64,000 bases of DNA from Streptomyces coeruleorubidus (lineage in GTDB: Bacteria > Actinomycetota > Actinomycetes > Streptomycetales > Streptomycetaceae). How positions within the stretch are numbered: the stretch's first letter is position 1; each line of letters starts with the position of its first letter. The DNA lies in NCBI RefSeq assembly GCF_028885415.1, contig NZ_CP118527.1:5890001-5954000 (forward strand), in the 5' to 3' direction. Shown here in pieces: positions 34,797-45,467 of the stretch. The notes below the pieces were generated by a model, which was not told the origin of the DNA, made no database searches, and worked only from the letters and a program-made list of their open reading frames with translations. The translations under genes and the position numbers were made by a program.

Positions 34797-34982
34797 ATGG
34801 CGAAGAAGGCTCTGATTGCCAAGGCTGCTCGTAAGCCCAAGTTCGGTGTGCGTGGCTACACCCGCTGCCAGCGCTGCGGCCGCCCGCACTCCGTGTACCG
34901 CAAGTTCGGCCTGTGCCGCGTGTGCCTTCGTGAGATGGCTCACCGTGGCGAGCTGCCGGGCGTGACCAAGAGCTCCTGGTAA
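34797..34982 (+). CDS. rpsN: 30S ribosomal protein S14, zinc-binding type
   Basis: A 61-residue S14 from ATG 34797 ([20 protein letters not shown]), the normal length of the zinc form. CQRC and CRVC supply the four cysteines of the zinc site. A GTG at 34788 would add three residues and is not favoured. Actinobacteria often have a second, zinc-free S14 used under zinc shortage elsewhere in the genome, so this copy is probably the zinc-replete one. Confidence 0.97.
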   Translation: MAKKALIAKAARKPKFGVRGYTRCQRCGRPHSVYRKFGLCRVCLREMAHRGELPGVTKSSW

Positions 34983-35195
34983 TCCCCCCAATCAGGGATT
35001 AGCAGGGCTCTCGGTAAGCATCTGGGGCGGCAGGACGTCCAGCTCGCATGCCTTAGGCTTGTGGGGTTGGGCGTCTGCCGCCGCCCTTACGACTTACTAC
35101 GCCGTAGGTCCACCGCGCCGCACCCGTCCCGTCTCGGATCGGGGAGAGGGATGGCGCACCAGGAAACCCCGGCGAGAGAGGCCGAAGGCCAATTC

Positions 35196-35594
35196 ATGAC
35201 CATGACTGATCCGATCGCAGACATGCTGACGCGTCTGCGGAACGCGAACTCGGCATACCACGACACCGTGGCGATGCCGCACTCGAAGATCAAGTCGCAC
35301 ATCGCGGAGATCCTCCAGCAGGAGGGCTTCATCACGGGCTGGAAGGTCGAGGACGCCGAGGTCGGCAAGAACCTCGTCCTGGAGCTGAAGTTCGGCCCCA
35401 ACCGTGAGCGCTCCATCGCGGGCATCAAGCGGATCTCCAAGCCCGGTCTCCGGGTGTACGCGAAGTCCACCAACCTGCCGAAGGTGCTGGGCGGCCTGGG
35501 CGTGGCCATCATCTCCACGTCCCACGGTCTCCTGACCGACAAGCAGGCGCAGAAGAAGGGCGTGGGTGGGGAAGTCCTCGCCTACGTCTGGTAG
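35196..35594 (+). CDS. rpsH: 30S ribosomal protein S8
   Basis: A 132-residue S8 from ATG 35196 ([20 protein letters not shown]); another ATG at 35202 is possible. Longer upstream reading lacks family similarity. S8 binds the centre of 16S rRNA and in E. coli represses the spc operon. The 213-bp gap from rpsN has no clear gene or terminator. Confidence 0.96.
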   Translation: MTMTDPIADMLTRLRNANSAYHDTVAMPHSKIKSHIAEILQQEGFITGWKVEDAEVGKNLVLELKFGPNRERSIAGIKRISKPGLRVYAKSTNLPKVLGGLGVAIISTSHGLLTDKQAQKKGVGGEVLAYVW

Positions 35595-35617
35595 TTCGGG
35601 AACGGAGGAGAGACACA

Positions 35618-36157
35618 ATGTCGCGTATCGGCAAGCTCCCCATCCCGGTTCCCGCCGGCGTGGACGTCACCATCGACGGCCGTACGGTCGCGGTCAAGGG
35701 CCCCAAGGGCGAACTGACCCACACCGTCATCGCGCCGATCGACATCGCCAAGGCCGAGGACGGCACCCTTCAGGTGCTCCGGCCCAACGACGAGCGGCAG
35801 AGCAAGGCCCTGCACGGCCTGTCCCGCACGCTGGTGGCGAACATGATCACCGGTGTGACCCAGGGATACGTCAAGAAGCTCGAAATCAGCGGTGTTGGTT
35901 ACCGCGTCCAGGCCAAGGGCTCCAACCTGGAGTTCTCCCTGGGCTACAGCCACCCGATCCTGGTCGAGGCCCCCGAGGGCATCACCTTCAAGGTGGAGTC
36001 CCCGACCCGTTTCTCGGTCGAGGGCATCGACAAGCAGAAGGTCGGCGAGGTTGCGGCCAACATCCGCAAGCTGCGCAGGCCCGACCCGTACAAGGCCAAG
36101 GGCGTCAGGTACGAGGGCGAAGTCATCCGCCGCAAGGTCGGAAAGGCGGGTAAGTAA
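35618..36157 (+). CDS. rplF: 50S ribosomal protein L6
   Basis: A 179-residue L6 made of two similar alpha/beta domains ([40 protein letters not shown]; final [17 protein letters not shown] type tail). It lies near the factor-binding centre. It starts 23 bp after rpsH and ends 3 bp before rplR. Confidence 0.98.
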   Translation: MSRIGKLPIPVPAGVDVTIDGRTVAVKGPKGELTHTVIAPIDIAKAEDGTLQVLRPNDERQSKALHGLSRTLVANMITGVTQGYVKKLEISGVGYRVQAKGSNLEFSLGYSHPILVEAPEGITFKVESPTRFSVEGIDKQKVGEVAANIRKLRRPDPYKAKGVRYEGEVIRRKVGKAGK

Positions 36158-36160
36158 GCC

Positions 36161-36544
36161 ATGGCATACGGGCAGAAGATCCTGAAGGGCGACGCCTACA
36201 AGCGCGCCGCGATCAAGCGCCGTCACACCCGGATCCGCAAGCGGATCAACGGTACGGCGGAGCGTCCCCGTCTGGTCGTGACCCGCTCCAACCGCCACAT
36301 CGTGGCGCAGGTGATCGACGACCTGAAGGGCCACACCCTGGCATCGGCGTCCACCCTGGACAGCTCGATCCGCGGTGGCGAGGGCGACAAGTCCGCGCAG
36401 GCCAAGCAGGTCGGCGCCCTGGTCGCCGAGCGCGCCAAGGCCGCCGGTGTCGAGGCCGTCGTGTTCGACCGTGGTGGTAACCAGTACGCGGGGCGCATCG
36501 CCGCCCTGGCGGACGCCGCCCGCGAGGCCGGACTCAAGTTCTGA
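36161..36544 (+). CDS. rplR: 50S ribosomal protein L18
   Basis: A 127-residue L18 ([20 protein letters not shown]; ending [17 protein letters not shown]), which binds 5S rRNA with L5. Normal length and context. Confidence 0.98.
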   Translation: MAYGQKILKGDAYKRAAIKRRHTRIRKRINGTAERPRLVVTRSNRHIVAQVIDDLKGHTLASASTLDSSIRGGEGDKSAQAKQVGALVAERAKAAGVEAVVFDRGGNQYAGRIAALADAAREAGLKF

Positions 36545-36587
36545 GTCCTGGTTCCGTAGCTAGCGGAGACAGAGAGAGGTAATTCCA

Positions 36588-37193
36588 ATGGCTGGACCCC
36601 AGCGCCGCGGTGGCGGTGCCGGTGGCGGCGAGCGGCGGGACCGGAAGGGCCGTGACGGCGGCGCAGCTGCCGCCGAGAAGACCGCGTACGTTGAGCGCGT
36701 TGTCGCGATCAACCGCGTCGCCAAGGTTGTGAAGGGTGGTCGTCGCTTCAGCTTCACCGCGCTGGTCGTGGTGGGCGACGGTGACGGCACCGTGGGTGTC
36801 GGATACGGCAAGGCCAAGGAGGTGCCGGCCGCCATCGCCAAGGGCGTTGAGGAGGCCAAGAAGCACTTCTTCAAGGTCCCCCGGATCCAGGGCACCATCC
36901 CGCACCCGATCCAGGGTGAGAAGGCTGCCGGCGTCGTCCTGCTCAAGCCCGCGTCGCCCGGTACCGGTGTTATCGCCGGTGGTCCGGTGCGTGCTGTGCT
37001 CGAGTGCGCCGGTATCCACGACGTGCTGTCGAAGTCGCTCGGCTCCGACAACGCCATCAACATCGTGCACGCCACCGTGGAGGCCCTGAAGGGCCTGCAG
37101 CGTCCCGAGGAGATCGCGGCCCGCCGTGGTCTGCCCCTCGAGGACGTCGCTCCCGCGGCTCTCCTGCGTGCGCGTGCCGGGGCGGGTGCGTAA
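36588..37193 (+). CDS. rpsE: 30S ribosomal protein S5
   Basis: A 201-residue S5. An Arg/Gly-rich extension of ~35 residues precedes the double-stranded RNA-binding-like core ([20 protein letters not shown]; then [20 protein letters not shown]). S5 helps decoding fidelity and is the spectinomycin target. The ATG follows AGAGAGGTAATT. Confidence 0.98.
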   Translation: MAGPQRRGGGAGGGERRDRKGRDGGAAAAEKTAYVERVVAINRVAKVVKGGRRFSFTALVVVGDGDGTVGVGYGKAKEVPAAIAKGVEEAKKHFFKVPRIQGTIPHPIQGEKAAGVVLLKPASPGTGVIAGGPVRAVLECAGIHDVLSKSLGSDNAINIVHATVEALKGLQRPEEIAARRGLPLEDVAPAALLRARAGAGA

Positions 37194-37195
37194 TC

Positions 37196-37378
37196 ATGGC
37201 GCAGCTCAAGATCACGCAGGTCAAGTCCTACATCGGCAGCAAGCAGAACCACCGTGACACCCTGCGCTCCCTTGGTCTCAAGGGCATCAACACGCAGGTC
37301 GTCAAGGAGGACCGCCCCGAGTTCCGCGGCATGGTGCACACCGTCCGCCACCTCGTGACGGTCGAGGAGGTCGACTGA
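37196..37378 (+). CDS. rpmD: 50S ribosomal protein L30
   Basis: A 60-residue L30 from ATG 37196 ([20 protein letters not shown]), normal length. It starts 2 bp after the rpsE stop, and its own stop is 2 bp before rplO. Confidence 0.97.
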   Translation: MAQLKITQVKSYIGSKQNHRDTLRSLGLKGINTQVVKEDRPEFRGMVHTVRHLVTVEEVD

Positions 37379-37380
37379 TC

Positions 37381-37836
37381 ATGGCGGAGAACAACCCGCT
37401 CAAGATCCACAACCTCCGTCCCGCCCCGGGCGCCAAGACCGCCAAGACCCGTGTCGGTCGTGGTGAGGCGTCGAAGGGTAAGACGGCCGGTCGTGGTACC
37501 AAGGGCACGAAGGCCCGCTACCAGGTTCCGGAGAACTTCGAGGGTGGCCAGACGCCGCTCCACATGCGTCTCCCGAAGCTGAAGGGCTTCAAGAACCCGT
37601 TCAAGACCGAGTACCAGGTCGTGAACCTCGACAAGCTGGCCTCCCTCTACCCCGAGGGTGGCGAGGTCACCGTCGAGTCGCTGGTGGCCAAGGGCGCTGT
37701 TCGCAAGAACAGCCTCGTCAAGGTCCTCGGCCAGGGCGAGATCTCCGTGGCGCTGCAGGTGACGGTCGACGCCGTCTCCGGCTCCGCCAAGGAGAAGATC
37801 ACCGCCGCCGGCGGTTCCGTCACCGAGCTCGTCTGA
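37381..37836 (+). CDS. rplO: 50S ribosomal protein L15
   Basis: A 151-residue L15 with the Gly/Arg-rich N-terminal half ([20 protein letters not shown]) that threads into 23S rRNA and a compact C-terminal domain. Last ribosomal gene of the spc block before the secY-adk-map group. A stem-loop follows at 37873. Confidence 0.98.
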   Translation: MAENNPLKIHNLRPAPGAKTAKTRVGRGEASKGKTAGRGTKGTKARYQVPENFEGGQTPLHMRLPKLKGFKNPFKTEYQVVNLDKLASLYPEGGEVTVESLVAKGAVRKNSLVKVLGQGEISVALQVTVDAVSGSAKEKITAAGGSVTELV

Positions 37837-37872
37837 ACACCACAGGCGTCTCGATGACCTGAGCGATCCCGA

Positions 37873-37904
37873 CCGGGGATACTCCGCAAATGGGGTATCC
37901 CCGG
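37873..37904 (+). terminator. Stem-loop between rplO and secY
   Basis: CCGGGGATAC (37873-37882) pairs perfectly with GTATCCCCGG (37895-37904) over a 12-nt loop, 37 bp after rplO. There is no T-run, so it may be an attenuator or RNA processing structure rather than a full terminator. The 235-bp gap could also hold a secY promoter, but I see no convincing hexamers. Confidence 0.5.
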
Positions 37905-38071
37905 TTGGTCGTTCCTAGGGCGGCAGTCTCGCCGGTAAGGTGGCCTGCACTGCCCTCTTTTCACAGGGTGCTTCACTTCGGGCACTCTGAGCGGCAGTTG
38001 ACCGTTACCTATTCGTCGAACCTCAAGACCGTCACCCTTGACGCAGTTGCGCGGGGGTCGCAGGAGGCACC

Positions 38072-39385
38072 GTGCTCACCGCGTTCGCCCGGGCGTTCAA
38101 GACGCCCGACCTGCGCAAGAAGCTGCTCTTCACGCTCGGCATCATCGTGATCTACCGGGTCGGTACGCACGTCCCGATCCCGGGTGTCGACTACCGGAAC
38201 GTTCAGACCTGTATCGACAATGCCCAGGCCAACCAGGGCCTCTTCGGTCTGGTCAACATGTTCAGCGGCGGCGCGCTGCTCCAGATCACGATCTTCGCGC
38301 TGGGCATCATGCCGTACATCACGGCGAGCATCATCCTGCAGCTGCTGACTGTGGTGATCCCGCGCCTGGAAGCCCTGAAGAAGGAGGGCCAGGCCGGTAC
38401 GGCGAAGATCACGCAGTACACCCGTTACCTGACGGTGGCCCTCGCCATCCTCCAGGGCACCGGCCTCGTCGCCACCGCCCGCAGCGGCGCTCTGTTCCAG
38501 GGCTGCCCGGTGGCCAGCCAGATCGTCCCGGACCAGTCGATCTTCGTCACCATCACCATGGTCATCACCATGACCGCCGGTACGGCGTTCGTGATGTGGC
38601 TCGGCGAGCTCATCACCGACCGCGGCATCGGCAACGGCATGTCGATCCTGATGTTCATCTCGATCGCCGCCACCTTCCCGTCCGCCCTGTGGGCGATCAA
38701 GGAGCAGGGCTCCCTGGCCGACGGCTGGATCGAGTTCGGCACGGTCATCGCGGTCGGCCTCGTCGTGATCGGCCTGGTGGTCTTCGTCGAGCAGGCTCAG
38801 CGCCGTATTCCGGTCCAGTACGCGAAGCGCATGATCGGCCGCCGGTCCTACGGCGGTACGTCGACGTACATTCCGCTGAAGGTCAACCAGGCCGGCATCA
38901 TCCCTGTGATCTTCGCCTCGTCTCTGCTCTACATCCCGGCGCTGGTCGCGCAGTTCGCCGGTGGAAACTCCGACTGGAAGATCTGGATCGAGAAGAATCT
39001 CGCGCTGCCGGACGCTCCGATGCACATCGTCCTCTACTTCCTCCTGATCATTTTCTTCGCCTTCTTCTACGTGGCCATCTCGTTCAACCCCGAGGAAGTC
39101 GCCGACAACATGAAGAAGTATGGTGGCTTCATCCCGGGCATCCGGGCTGGCCGACCGACCGCTGAGTACCTGTCGTACGTGCTCAACCGGATCACCTGGC
39201 CGGGTTCGCTGTACTTGGGACTGATCGCTCTCGTGCCAACGATGGCGTTGGCTGGTTTCGGGGCAAACCAGAACTTCCCGTTCGGCGGGACCAGCATCCT
39301 GATCATCGTGGGTGTCGGTCTCGAGACGGTGAAGCAGATCGAGAGCCAGCTCCAGCAGCGCAATTACGAAGGGTTCCTCCGCTGA
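38072..39385 (+). CDS. secY: Protein translocase subunit SecY
   Basis: A 437-residue membrane protein forming the SecYEG channel. GTG start with AGGAGG 5-10 bp upstream. Ten membrane segments are visible, with the plug region [11 protein letters not shown] near residue 30-40 and the cytosolic loops that bind ribosome and SecA (around [20 protein letters not shown]). It overlaps adk by TGATG. Gene order L15-secY-adk is conserved in many bacteria. Confidence 0.98.
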   Translation: MLTAFARAFKTPDLRKKLLFTLGIIVIYRVGTHVPIPGVDYRNVQTCIDNAQANQGLFGLVNMFSGGALLQITIFALGIMPYITASIILQLLTVVIPRLEALKKEGQAGTAKITQYTRYLTVALAILQGTGLVATARSGALFQGCPVASQIVPDQSIFVTITMVITMTAGTAFVMWLGELITDRGIGNGMSILMFISIAATFPSALWAIKEQGSLADGWIEFGTVIAVGLVVIGLVVFVEQAQRRIPVQYAKRMIGRRSYGGTSTYIPLKVNQAGIIPVIFASSLLYIPALVAQFAGGNSDWKIWIEKNLALPDAPMHIVLYFLLIIFFAFFYVAISFNPEEVADNMKKYGGFIPGIRAGRPTAEYLSYVLNRITWPGSLYLGLIALVPTMALAGFGANQNFPFGGTSILIIVGVGLETVKQIESQLQQRNYEGFLR

Positions 39386-40047
39386 TGCGTATCGTCCTCG
39401 TCGGGCCGCCGGGTGCCGGTAAGGGAACGCAGGCCGCGTTCCTCGCTCAGAACCTGTCGATCCCGCACATCTCCACGGGCGACCTGTTCCGGGCCAACAT
39501 CAGCCAGCAGACGGAACTCGGCAAACTGGCGAAGTCCTACATGGACGCGGGCAATCTCGTGCCCGACGAGGTCACCATCGCGATGGCCAAGGACCGGATG
39601 GAGCAGCCGGACGCCGAGAACGGCTTCCTGCTGGACGGCTTCCCCCGCAACGTCTCCCAGGCCGAGGCGCTCGACGAGCTGCTCGAGACCGAGAGCATGC
39701 AGCTCGACGCGGTGCTGGACCTGGAGGTCCCCGAGGACGAGGTGGTCAAGCGGATCGCCGGCCGTCGCGTCTGCCGCAACGAGTCGGCGCACGTCTTCCA
39801 CGTGACGTACAAGCCGCCGGCCAAGGAGGGCGTCTGCGACGTCTGCGGCGGCGAGCTCTACCAGCGGGACGACGACTCCGAGGAGACCGTCCGCAAGCGG
39901 CTGGAGGTCTACCACACGCAGACCGAGCCGATCATCGACTACTACAAGGCGCAGGGCCTGGTGGTCACGATCTCGGCGCTCGGCAAGGTGGAGGACGTCA
40001 CGACGCGCGCCATGGAGGCGCTCAAGCGTGACGAGGACGACAAGTAG
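39385..40047 (+). CDS. adk: Adenylate kinase
   Basis: A 220-residue enzyme converting ATP + AMP to 2 ADP. P-loop [10 protein letters not shown] at residues 7-16, AMP-binding region with [10 protein letters not shown], and a long LID of the zinc type carrying CRNESAH and CDVCGGELY. Length is usual for long bacterial forms. It overlaps secY by TGATG, so synthesis is coupled. Confidence 0.98.
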   Translation: MRIVLVGPPGAGKGTQAAFLAQNLSIPHISTGDLFRANISQQTELGKLAKSYMDAGNLVPDEVTIAMAKDRMEQPDAENGFLLDGFPRNVSQAEALDELLETESMQLDAVLDLEVPEDEVVKRIAGRRVCRNESAHVFHVTYKPPAKEGVCDVCGGELYQRDDDSEETVRKRLEVYHTQTEPIIDYYKAQGLVVTISALGKVEDVTTRAMEALKRDEDDK

Positions 40048-40066
40048 TCGTTCCTGCGCAGCCACG

Positions 40067-40100
40067 GCCGCGGTTCCCCCCCGGGGGAGCCGCGGCTGCT
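40067..40100 (+). terminator. Terminator-like hairpin after adk
   Basis: GCCGCGGTTCCC (40067-40078) pairs with GGGAGCCGCGGC (40085-40096) with one G-U pair over a 6-nt loop, 20 bp after adk. It is followed by T-poor sequence. It may separate adk and map transcription. Confidence 0.6.
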
Positions 40101-40179
40101 GTGTGGGCGGGGTCCTCGCGCGGCCCCGTATCGTTGAAGGCGTTCATGTCTCCGAAGGTCCAGAAAGGCCGTAGCCCCC

Positions 40180-41016
40180 ATGGTGCAGATCAAGACCCCC
40201 GAGCAGATCGCCAAGATGCGTGAGGCGGGGCTGGTCGTCGCGGCCATCCACGCGGCGACCCGCGAAGCCGCCGTGCCGGGGGCCACGACGAAGGATCTGG
40301 ACCAGGTCGCCCGCAAGGTGCTCGCCGAGCACAACGCCAAGCCGAACTTCCTCGGGTACGGCGGCTTCCCGGCGACGATCTGCACGTCCGTGAACGAGGT
40401 CGTCGTGCACGGCATCCCCTCCGACGACGTCGTCCTCAAGGACGGGGACGTGATCTCCATCGACTGCGGCGCGATCATCGACGGCTGGCACGGCGACGCC
40501 GCGTACACGGCCTTCGTGGGCTCCGGTCACGCTCCGGAGCTGGTCGAGCTCTCCCGGGTGACCGAGGAGTCGATGTGGGCCGGCATCGCGGCCATGAAGC
40601 AGGGGAATCGTCTGGTCGACGTCTCCCGTGCCATCGAGACCTACATCCGCCGGCAGCCGAAGCCCGGCGGTGGTCGCTACGGGATCATCGAGGACTACGG
40701 CGGCCACGGCATCGGCACCGAGATGCACATGGACCCGCACCTGCTGAACTACGTCGACCGCCGGCGCGGCAAGGGCCCGAAGCTGGTGCCGGGCTTCTGC
40801 CTCGCGATCGAGCCCATGGTGTCCCTCGGCACGCCGAAGACCGAGGTCCTCCAGGACGACTGGACGGTCGTCACCACGGACGGCACGTGGTCGTCCCACT
40901 GGGAGCACTCGGTGGCGCTGACGGAGGAGGGGCCATTGGTGCTGACGTCTCCCGACGGGGGGAAGGCGAAGCTGGCGGAGCTGGGGATCGTTGCCGCGCC
41001 TGATCCGCTGGGCTGA
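40180..41016 (+). CDS. map: Methionine aminopeptidase, type I
   Basis: A 278-residue metalloprotease removing N-terminal Met from new proteins. Metal ligands are visible: two Asp in SIDCGAIIDGWHGDAAYT, His in GGHGIGTEMHMDP, Glu in CLAIEPMVS and Glu in WSSHWEHSVALTEE. Start ATG at 40180 after AAAGG. No N-terminal zinc-finger extension, so a short type Ia-like form. Lies between adk and infA as in other streptomycetes. Confidence 0.97.
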   Translation: MVQIKTPEQIAKMREAGLVVAAIHAATREAAVPGATTKDLDQVARKVLAEHNAKPNFLGYGGFPATICTSVNEVVVHGIPSDDVVLKDGDVISIDCGAIIDGWHGDAAYTAFVGSGHAPELVELSRVTEESMWAGIAAMKQGNRLVDVSRAIETYIRRQPKPGGGRYGIIEDYGGHGIGTEMHMDPHLLNYVDRRRGKGPKLVPGFCLAIEPMVSLGTPKTEVLQDDWTVVTTDGTWSSHWEHSVALTEEGPLVLTSPDGGKAKLAELGIVAAPDPLG

Positions 41017-41072
41017 GCGCCTTCCGGGGAGGGATGCGCTGACGTTCGGCGGCTGCGGGCGCGTCGGGGCCG

Positions 41073-41109
41073 GTCGCGCAGTTCCCCGAGCCCCTTTCGG
41101 GGCGCTTAA
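41073..41109 (+). terminator. Hairpin and dispersed GTTCCCC-type element after map
   Basis: The stretch GCGCAGTTCCCCGAGCCCC with GCCCC/GGGGC stem (41090-41094 with 41099-41103) resembles elements after rplQ (about 44496-44530) and after glmM (about 57383-57400). This is a common Streptomyces intergenic motif that usually lies near ends of transcripts. Terminator function is inferred. Confidence 0.45.
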
Positions 41110-41163
41110 TGATCTGTCGACCGGGGCAGACTTCCTCGATTCGTGTTTCCGAGAGCCCTGACG

Positions 41164-41169
41164 TAGACT
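41164..41169 (+). promoter_or_regulatory. Possible -10 box of the infA promoter
   Basis: TAGACT at 41164-41169 sits in the 234-bp map-infA gap, about 80 bp before the infA start. The -35 region (TTCGTG at 41140-41145, 18 bp spacing) is weak. It would separate the infA-alpha unit from map. Confidence 0.4.
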
Positions 41170-41250
41170 GACTCGTCGGCTCTTGTGCATCCGCATGTCT
41201 GCATGCGCTCGCACTGAGTCGATCAAGGTAGTCGATTCGAAGGGCGAAGC

Positions 41251-41472
41251 GTGGCCAAGAAGCAAGGTGCCATCGAGATCGAGGGCACTGTCGTCGAGTC
41301 TCTTCCGAACGCCATGTTCAAGGTCGAGCTCCAGAACGGCCACCAGGTCCTGGCACACATCAGCGGCAAGATGCGCATGCACTACATCCGCATCCTCCCT
41401 GACGACCGGGTCGTGGTGGAGCTGTCTCCGTACGACCTGACGCGTGGCCGGATCGTCTACCGCTACAAGTAG
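41251..41472 (+). CDS. infA: Translation initiation factor IF-1
   Basis: A 73-residue OB-fold protein with GTG start after GAAGGG. It blocks the A site during initiation. [20 protein letters not shown] and [20 protein letters not shown] are family hallmarks. Confidence 0.98.
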   Translation: MAKKQGAIEIEGTVVESLPNAMFKVELQNGHQVLAHISGKMRMHYIRILPDDRVVVELSPYDLTRGRIVYRYK

Positions 41473-41528
41473 ATCTTGCCCGCGCCCCGGCTTCCGGGGT
41501 GGTGGCACTGACCCGGAGAACCTCACCC

Positions 41529-41642
41529 ATGAAGGTCAAGCCGAGCGTCAAGAAGATCTGCGACAAGTGCAGGGTGATCCGCCGTCACGGCCGGGTCATG
41601 GTCATCTGCGACAACCCGCGCCACAAGCAGCGCCAGGGCTGA
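41529..41642 (+). CDS. rpmJ: 50S ribosomal protein L36, zinc type
   Basis: A 37-residue protein. [20 protein letters not shown] then [13 protein letters not shown] gives the CxxC...C...H zinc site of the zinc-replete form. ATG 41529 follows GGAGAA. It links infA with rpsM. Confidence 0.97.
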   Translation: MKVKPSVKKICDKCRVIRRHGRVMVICDNPRHKQRQG

Positions 41643-41825
41643 CGCACGACCGCACCTCTGCATACGCAGAACTTCGCGCGACGCAAGCTGAATATGTTCA
41701 TACGCAGGACCCAGACCTCCGGGTCTGACACCCCCGGTCGGAGGCCGGGGACCCAGTTCGTACCTCGTACGGCGGCTGGGAGTCGGTTCTGTGGAAGACC
41801 TCCGTCAAGTAACTGGAGCCATTGA

Positions 41826-42206
41826 ATGGCACGCGTTTCCGGTGTTGACATCCCGCGCGAAAAGCGCGTGGAGATCGCCCTCACCTATGTGTTCGGCATC
41901 GGCCGGACCCTCTCGCAGCAGACGCTGGCCGCCACCGGCGTCGACCCGAACACCCGCGTTCGCGACCTCTCCGAGGAGCAGCTCGTCGCGATCCGCGAGT
42001 ACGTCGACAACAACATCAAGACCGAGGGTGACCTCCGTCGCGAGATCCAGGCCGACATCCGCCGCAAGGTCGAGATCGGTACCTACCAGGGTCTGCGTCA
42101 CCGCCGCGGTCTGCCCGTCCGCGGTCAGCGCACCAGCACGAACGCTCGTACCCGCAAGGGCCCGCGTCGCGCCATCGCCGGCAAGAAGAAGCCGGGCAAG
42201 AAGTAG
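41826..42206 (+). CDS. rpsM: 30S ribosomal protein S13
   Basis: A 126-residue S13 starting ATG 41826 after GGAG, first gene of the alpha operon. The core is [20 protein letters not shown]; the tail [20 protein letters not shown] reaches P-site tRNA. The 183-bp gap from rpmJ has no clear terminator. Confidence 0.98.
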   Translation: MARVSGVDIPREKRVEIALTYVFGIGRTLSQQTLAATGVDPNTRVRDLSEEQLVAIREYVDNNIKTEGDLRREIQADIRRKVEIGTYQGLRHRRGLPVRGQRTSTNARTRKGPRRAIAGKKKPGKK

Positions 42207-42272
42207 TCCGCAGCGGACTCGCCGTCCAGCGGTCTTCGCTGTAGGACCGACCACCTCCCGTAGGAGTTATAG

Positions 42273-42677
42273 ATGCCCCCCAAGGGTCGTCAGGGCGCTG
42301 CCAAGAAGGTGCGCCGCAAGGAAAAGAAGAACGTCGCTCACGGCCACGCGCACATCAAGAGCACGTTCAACAACACGATCGTCTCGATCACGGACCCGTC
42401 CGGCAACGTGATCTCCTGGGCCTCCGCCGGCCACGTCGGCTTCAAGGGTTCCCGGAAGTCCACGCCGTTCGCCGCGCAGATGGCCGCCGAGTCGGCTGCC
42501 CGCCGCGCCCAGGAGCACGGCATGCGCAAGGTCGACGTGTTCGTGAAGGGCCCGGGTTCCGGTCGTGAGACCGCGATCCGCTCCCTGCAGGCCACGGGCC
42601 TCGAGGTCGGCTCCATCCAGGACGTCACCCCGACCCCGCACAACGGTTGCCGTCCGCCGAAGCGCCGTCGCGTCTGA
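42273..42677 (+). CDS. rpsK: 30S ribosomal protein S11
   Basis: A 134-residue S11, part of the platform, with the signature [20 protein letters not shown] and the ending [17 protein letters not shown] lies 6-10 bp before the ATG. In many bacteria rpsD follows, but here rpoA comes next, as in Streptomyces where rpsD is elsewhere. Confidence 0.98.
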   Translation: MPPKGRQGAAKKVRRKEKKNVAHGHAHIKSTFNNTIVSITDPSGNVISWASAGHVGFKGSRKSTPFAAQMAAESAARRAQEHGMRKVDVFVKGPGSGRETAIRSLQATGLEVGSIQDVTPTPHNGCRPPKRRRV

Positions 42678-42829
42678 CGTTTCGGTCCACGGGCAGCGGT
42701 TTTCGGGCGGTACGGCTCTGTAAGGGCCGTATCGCCCGTACCCTTGCAGTACCCGTCCCTTTTCGTCGGGGACGGTTCAAGTCGGGCGTCATATAGCGGG
42801 CGCCCCCGACTGAAGGATCTGATCCACAC

Positions 42830-43852
42830 ATGCTGATCGCTCAGCGTCCCTCGTTGACCGAAGAGGTCGTCGACGAGTTCCGCTCCCGGTTCGTGATCGA
42901 GCCGCTGGAGCCGGGCTTCGGCTACACCCTCGGCAACTCCCTGCGCCGGACCCTCCTCTCCTCGATCCCGGGTGCGGCGGTCACGTCCATCCGCATCGAC
43001 GGTGTCCTGCACGAGTTCACCACCGTGCCGGGCGTCAAGGAGGACGTCACCGACCTGATCCTCAACATCAAGCAGCTGGTCGTCTCCTCGGAGCACGACG
43101 AGCCGGTCGTGATGTACCTGCGCAAGCAGGGCCCGGGTCTGGTCACCGCCGCCGACATCGCGCCGCCGGCCGGTGTCGAGGTGCACAACCCCGACCTCGT
43201 CCTCGCCACGCTCAACGGCAAGGGCAAGCTGGAGATGGAGCTCACGGTCGAGCGCGGCCGTGGCTACGTCTCCGCCGTGCAGAACAAGCAGGTCGGCCAG
43301 GAGATCGGCCGGATCCCGGTCGACTCCATCTACTCGCCGGTGCTCAAGGTCACGTACAAGGTCGAGGCCACGCGTGTCGAGCAGCGGACCGACTTCGACA
43401 AGCTGATCGTCGACGTCGAGACCAAGCAGGCCATGCGTCCGCGTGACGCCATGGCGTCGGCCGGCAAGACCCTGGTCGAGCTGTTCGGTCTGGCCCGCGA
43501 GCTCAACATCGACGCCGAGGGCATCGACATGGGTCCGTCCCCGACGGACGCCGCGCTCGCCGCGGACCTGGCTCTGCCGATCGAGGAGCTGGAGCTCACC
43601 GTTCGGTCGTACAACTGCCTCAAGCGCGAGGGCATCCACAGCGTGGGTGAGCTCGTGGCTCGTTCCGAGGCCGACCTCCTCGACATTCGCAACTTCGGTG
43701 CGAAGTCCATCGACGAGGTCAAGGCGAAGCTGGCCGGGATGGGTCTCGCCCTGAAGGACAGCCCGCCCGGATTCGACCCGACCGCGGCCGCCGACGCCTT
43801 TGGTGCGGACGACGACGCGGACGCGGGCTTCGTGGAGACCGAGCAGTACTGA
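42830..43852 (+). CDS. rpoA: RNA polymerase alpha subunit
   Basis: A 340-residue subunit that dimerises to begin polymerase assembly. N-terminal domain: [20 protein letters not shown] at about 21-40. C-terminal domain with two HhH-like motifs ([20 protein letters not shown] at about 255-274) that contacts activators and UP elements. An acidic tail rich in Asp closes the protein. AAGGAT precedes the ATG. Confidence 0.98.
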   Translation: MLIAQRPSLTEEVVDEFRSRFVIEPLEPGFGYTLGNSLRRTLLSSIPGAAVTSIRIDGVLHEFTTVPGVKEDVTDLILNIKQLVVSSEHDEPVVMYLRKQGPGLVTAADIAPPAGVEVHNPDLVLATLNGKGKLEMELTVERGRGYVSAVQNKQVGQEIGRIPVDSIYSPVLKVTYKVEATRVEQRTDFDKLIVDVETKQAMRPRDAMASAGKTLVELFGLARELNIDAEGIDMGPSPTDAALAADLALPIEELELTVRSYNCLKREGIHSVGELVARSEADLLDIRNFGAKSIDEVKAKLAGMGLALKDSPPGFDPTAAADAFGADDDADAGFVETEQY

Positions 43853-43967
43853 GTCTCTGCTTCCGGGGTTCGCGTCAGCGGACCCCGGATCTCCGACGGG
43901 CAACCGCTCGCTCGGATACTGACCCCGGTACCTGATACGGCCGGGGCAGACACCTAGGAGAAACACC

Positions 43968-44453
43968 ATGCCGAAGCCCACCAAGGGTGCCCGTATGGGC
44001 GGCAGCGCCGCGCACGAGAAGCTGCTCCTCGCGAACCTCGCGAAGTCGCTGTTCGAGCACGGTCGTATCACCACCACCGAGGCGAAGGCGCGCAAGCTGC
44101 GTCCGTACGCCGAGCGTCTGGTCACCAAGGCGAAGAAGGGCGACCTTCACAACCGCCGTCAGGTGCTCCAGGTCATCACGGACAAGAGCGTCGTCCACAC
44201 GCTCTTCACCGAGATCGGCCCGCGCTACGAGAACCGTCCGGGTGGCTACACCCGCATCACCAAGATCGGTAACCGCCGTGGCGACAACGCGCCCATGGCT
44301 GTCATCGAGCTGGTCGAGGCGCTGACGGTGGCTCAGGAGGCGACCGGCGAGGCCGAGGCCGCGACCAAGCGTGCCGCGAAGGACGCCGAGGCTGCTGAGG
44401 CTCAGGTCGATGTGACCAAGGCTGATGACGCCGAGGAGTCCAAGGACGCCTGA
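43968..44453 (+). CDS. rplQ: 50S ribosomal protein L17
   Basis: A 161-residue L17. The core ([20 protein letters not shown] to [17 protein letters not shown]) is about 120 residues, followed by an Ala/Glu/Lys-rich tail of ~40 residues that is common in streptomycetes. AGGAG precedes the ATG. Last gene of the alpha operon. Confidence 0.97.
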   Translation: MPKPTKGARMGGSAAHEKLLLANLAKSLFEHGRITTTEAKARKLRPYAERLVTKAKKGDLHNRRQVLQVITDKSVVHTLFTEIGPRYENRPGGYTRITKIGNRRGDNAPMAVIELVEALTVAQEATGEAEAATKRAAKDAEAAEAQVDVTKADDAEESKDA

Positions 44454-44536
44454 GCGTCTGCCGGGGGCTGTTTGCTGGCGGCTGCGGATTCGTTGTGGTT
44501 GTTCGCGCAGTTCCCCGCGCCCCTTGAAGGGCGTTG

Positions 44537-44574
44537 GCGGGTCCGTTCCTCTATGAGGGGCGGGCCCGCTTTTG
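44537..44574 (+). terminator. Terminator of the alpha operon
   Basis: GCGGGTCCG (44537-44545) pairs with CGGGCCCGC (44561-44569, one G-U) over a loop that can itself pair (CCTC with GAGG), followed by TTTT. It lies about 85 bp after rplQ and just before truA. Confidence 0.85.
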
Positions 44575-44595
44575 TGTTGCTGAGAGGATCTGTAC

Positions 44596-45450
44596 GTGAG
44601 TGATGAAGCAGCAGCGGGTTACGCGCGTGTGCGGCTCGATCTGTCGTACGACGGGAGCGAGTTCTCCGGGTGGGCCAAGCAGGCCGGGGGGCGGCGGACC
44701 GTGCAGGGGGAGATCGAGGACGCCCTGCGGACCGTGACGCGGTCGGGGCAGACGTACGAGCTGACCGTGGCGGGGCGTACCGACGCCGGGGTGCACGCCC
44801 GGGGGCAGGTGGCGCATGTCGATCTGCCGCGTGAGGTCTGGGCCGAGCACAACCAGAAGCTGCTGAAGCGGCTCGCCGGGCGGCTGCCCAGGGACGTCCG
44901 GGTCTGGGCCCTCAGGGAGGCGCCCAGTGGCTTCAACGCGCGGTTCTCGGCGATCTGGCGGCGGTACGCGTACCGGGTCACCGACAATCCCGGGGGCGTC
45001 GATCCGCTGCTGCGCAACCATGTGCTGTGGCATGACTGGCCCCTGGACGTCGACGCCATGAACGAGGCCGCGCGGCGGCTGCTCGGCGAGCACGACTTCG
45101 CCGCCTACTGCAAGAAGCGGGAGGGCGCGACGACGATCCGTACGCTCCAGGAGCTGAGTCTCGTGAAGGGCGACGACGGGATCATCACCGCGACCGTGCG
45201 GGCCGACGCCTTCTGCCACAACATGGTGCGTTCGCTGATCGGGGCGCTGCTGTTCGTGGGCGACGGGCACCGGCCGCCGGACTGGCCCGCGAAGGTGCTG
45301 GCGGCCGGCGTACGGGACTCGGCCGTGCACGTCGTACGGCCGCACGGGCTGACGCTGGAGGAGGTCGGCTACCCGGCCGACGAACTGCTCGCCGCGCGCA
45401 GCAAGGAGGCGCGGAACAAGCGGTCGTTGCCGTCGGCGGGGTGCTGCTGA
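44596..45450 (+). CDS. truA: tRNA pseudouridine(38-40) synthase
   Basis: A 284-residue enzyme that makes pseudouridines in the tRNA anticodon arm. GTG start after [27 protein letters not shown] is at the N-terminus, and [15 protein letters not shown] at about 56-70 carries the catalytic Asp. [20 protein letters not shown] and [13 protein letters not shown] are C-terminal blocks. Position after rplQ is conserved. Confidence 0.97.
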   Translation: MSDEAAAGYARVRLDLSYDGSEFSGWAKQAGGRRTVQGEIEDALRTVTRSGQTYELTVAGRTDAGVHARGQVAHVDLPREVWAEHNQKLLKRLAGRLPRDVRVWALREAPSGFNARFSAIWRRYAYRVTDNPGGVDPLLRNHVLWHDWPLDVDAMNEAARRLLGEHDFAAYCKKREGATTIRTLQELSLVKGDDGIITATVRADAFCHNMVRSLIGALLFVGDGHRPPDWPAKVLAAGVRDSAVHVVRPHGLTLEEVGYPADELLAARSKEARNKRSLPSAGCC

Positions 45451-45467
45451 CCGGCTTTTGCCGTTCC

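Noticed and set aside
38038..39165. A + strand open frame inside secY in another reading frame
   Set aside because: Out-of-frame reading of secY; the true frame has conserved membrane helices.
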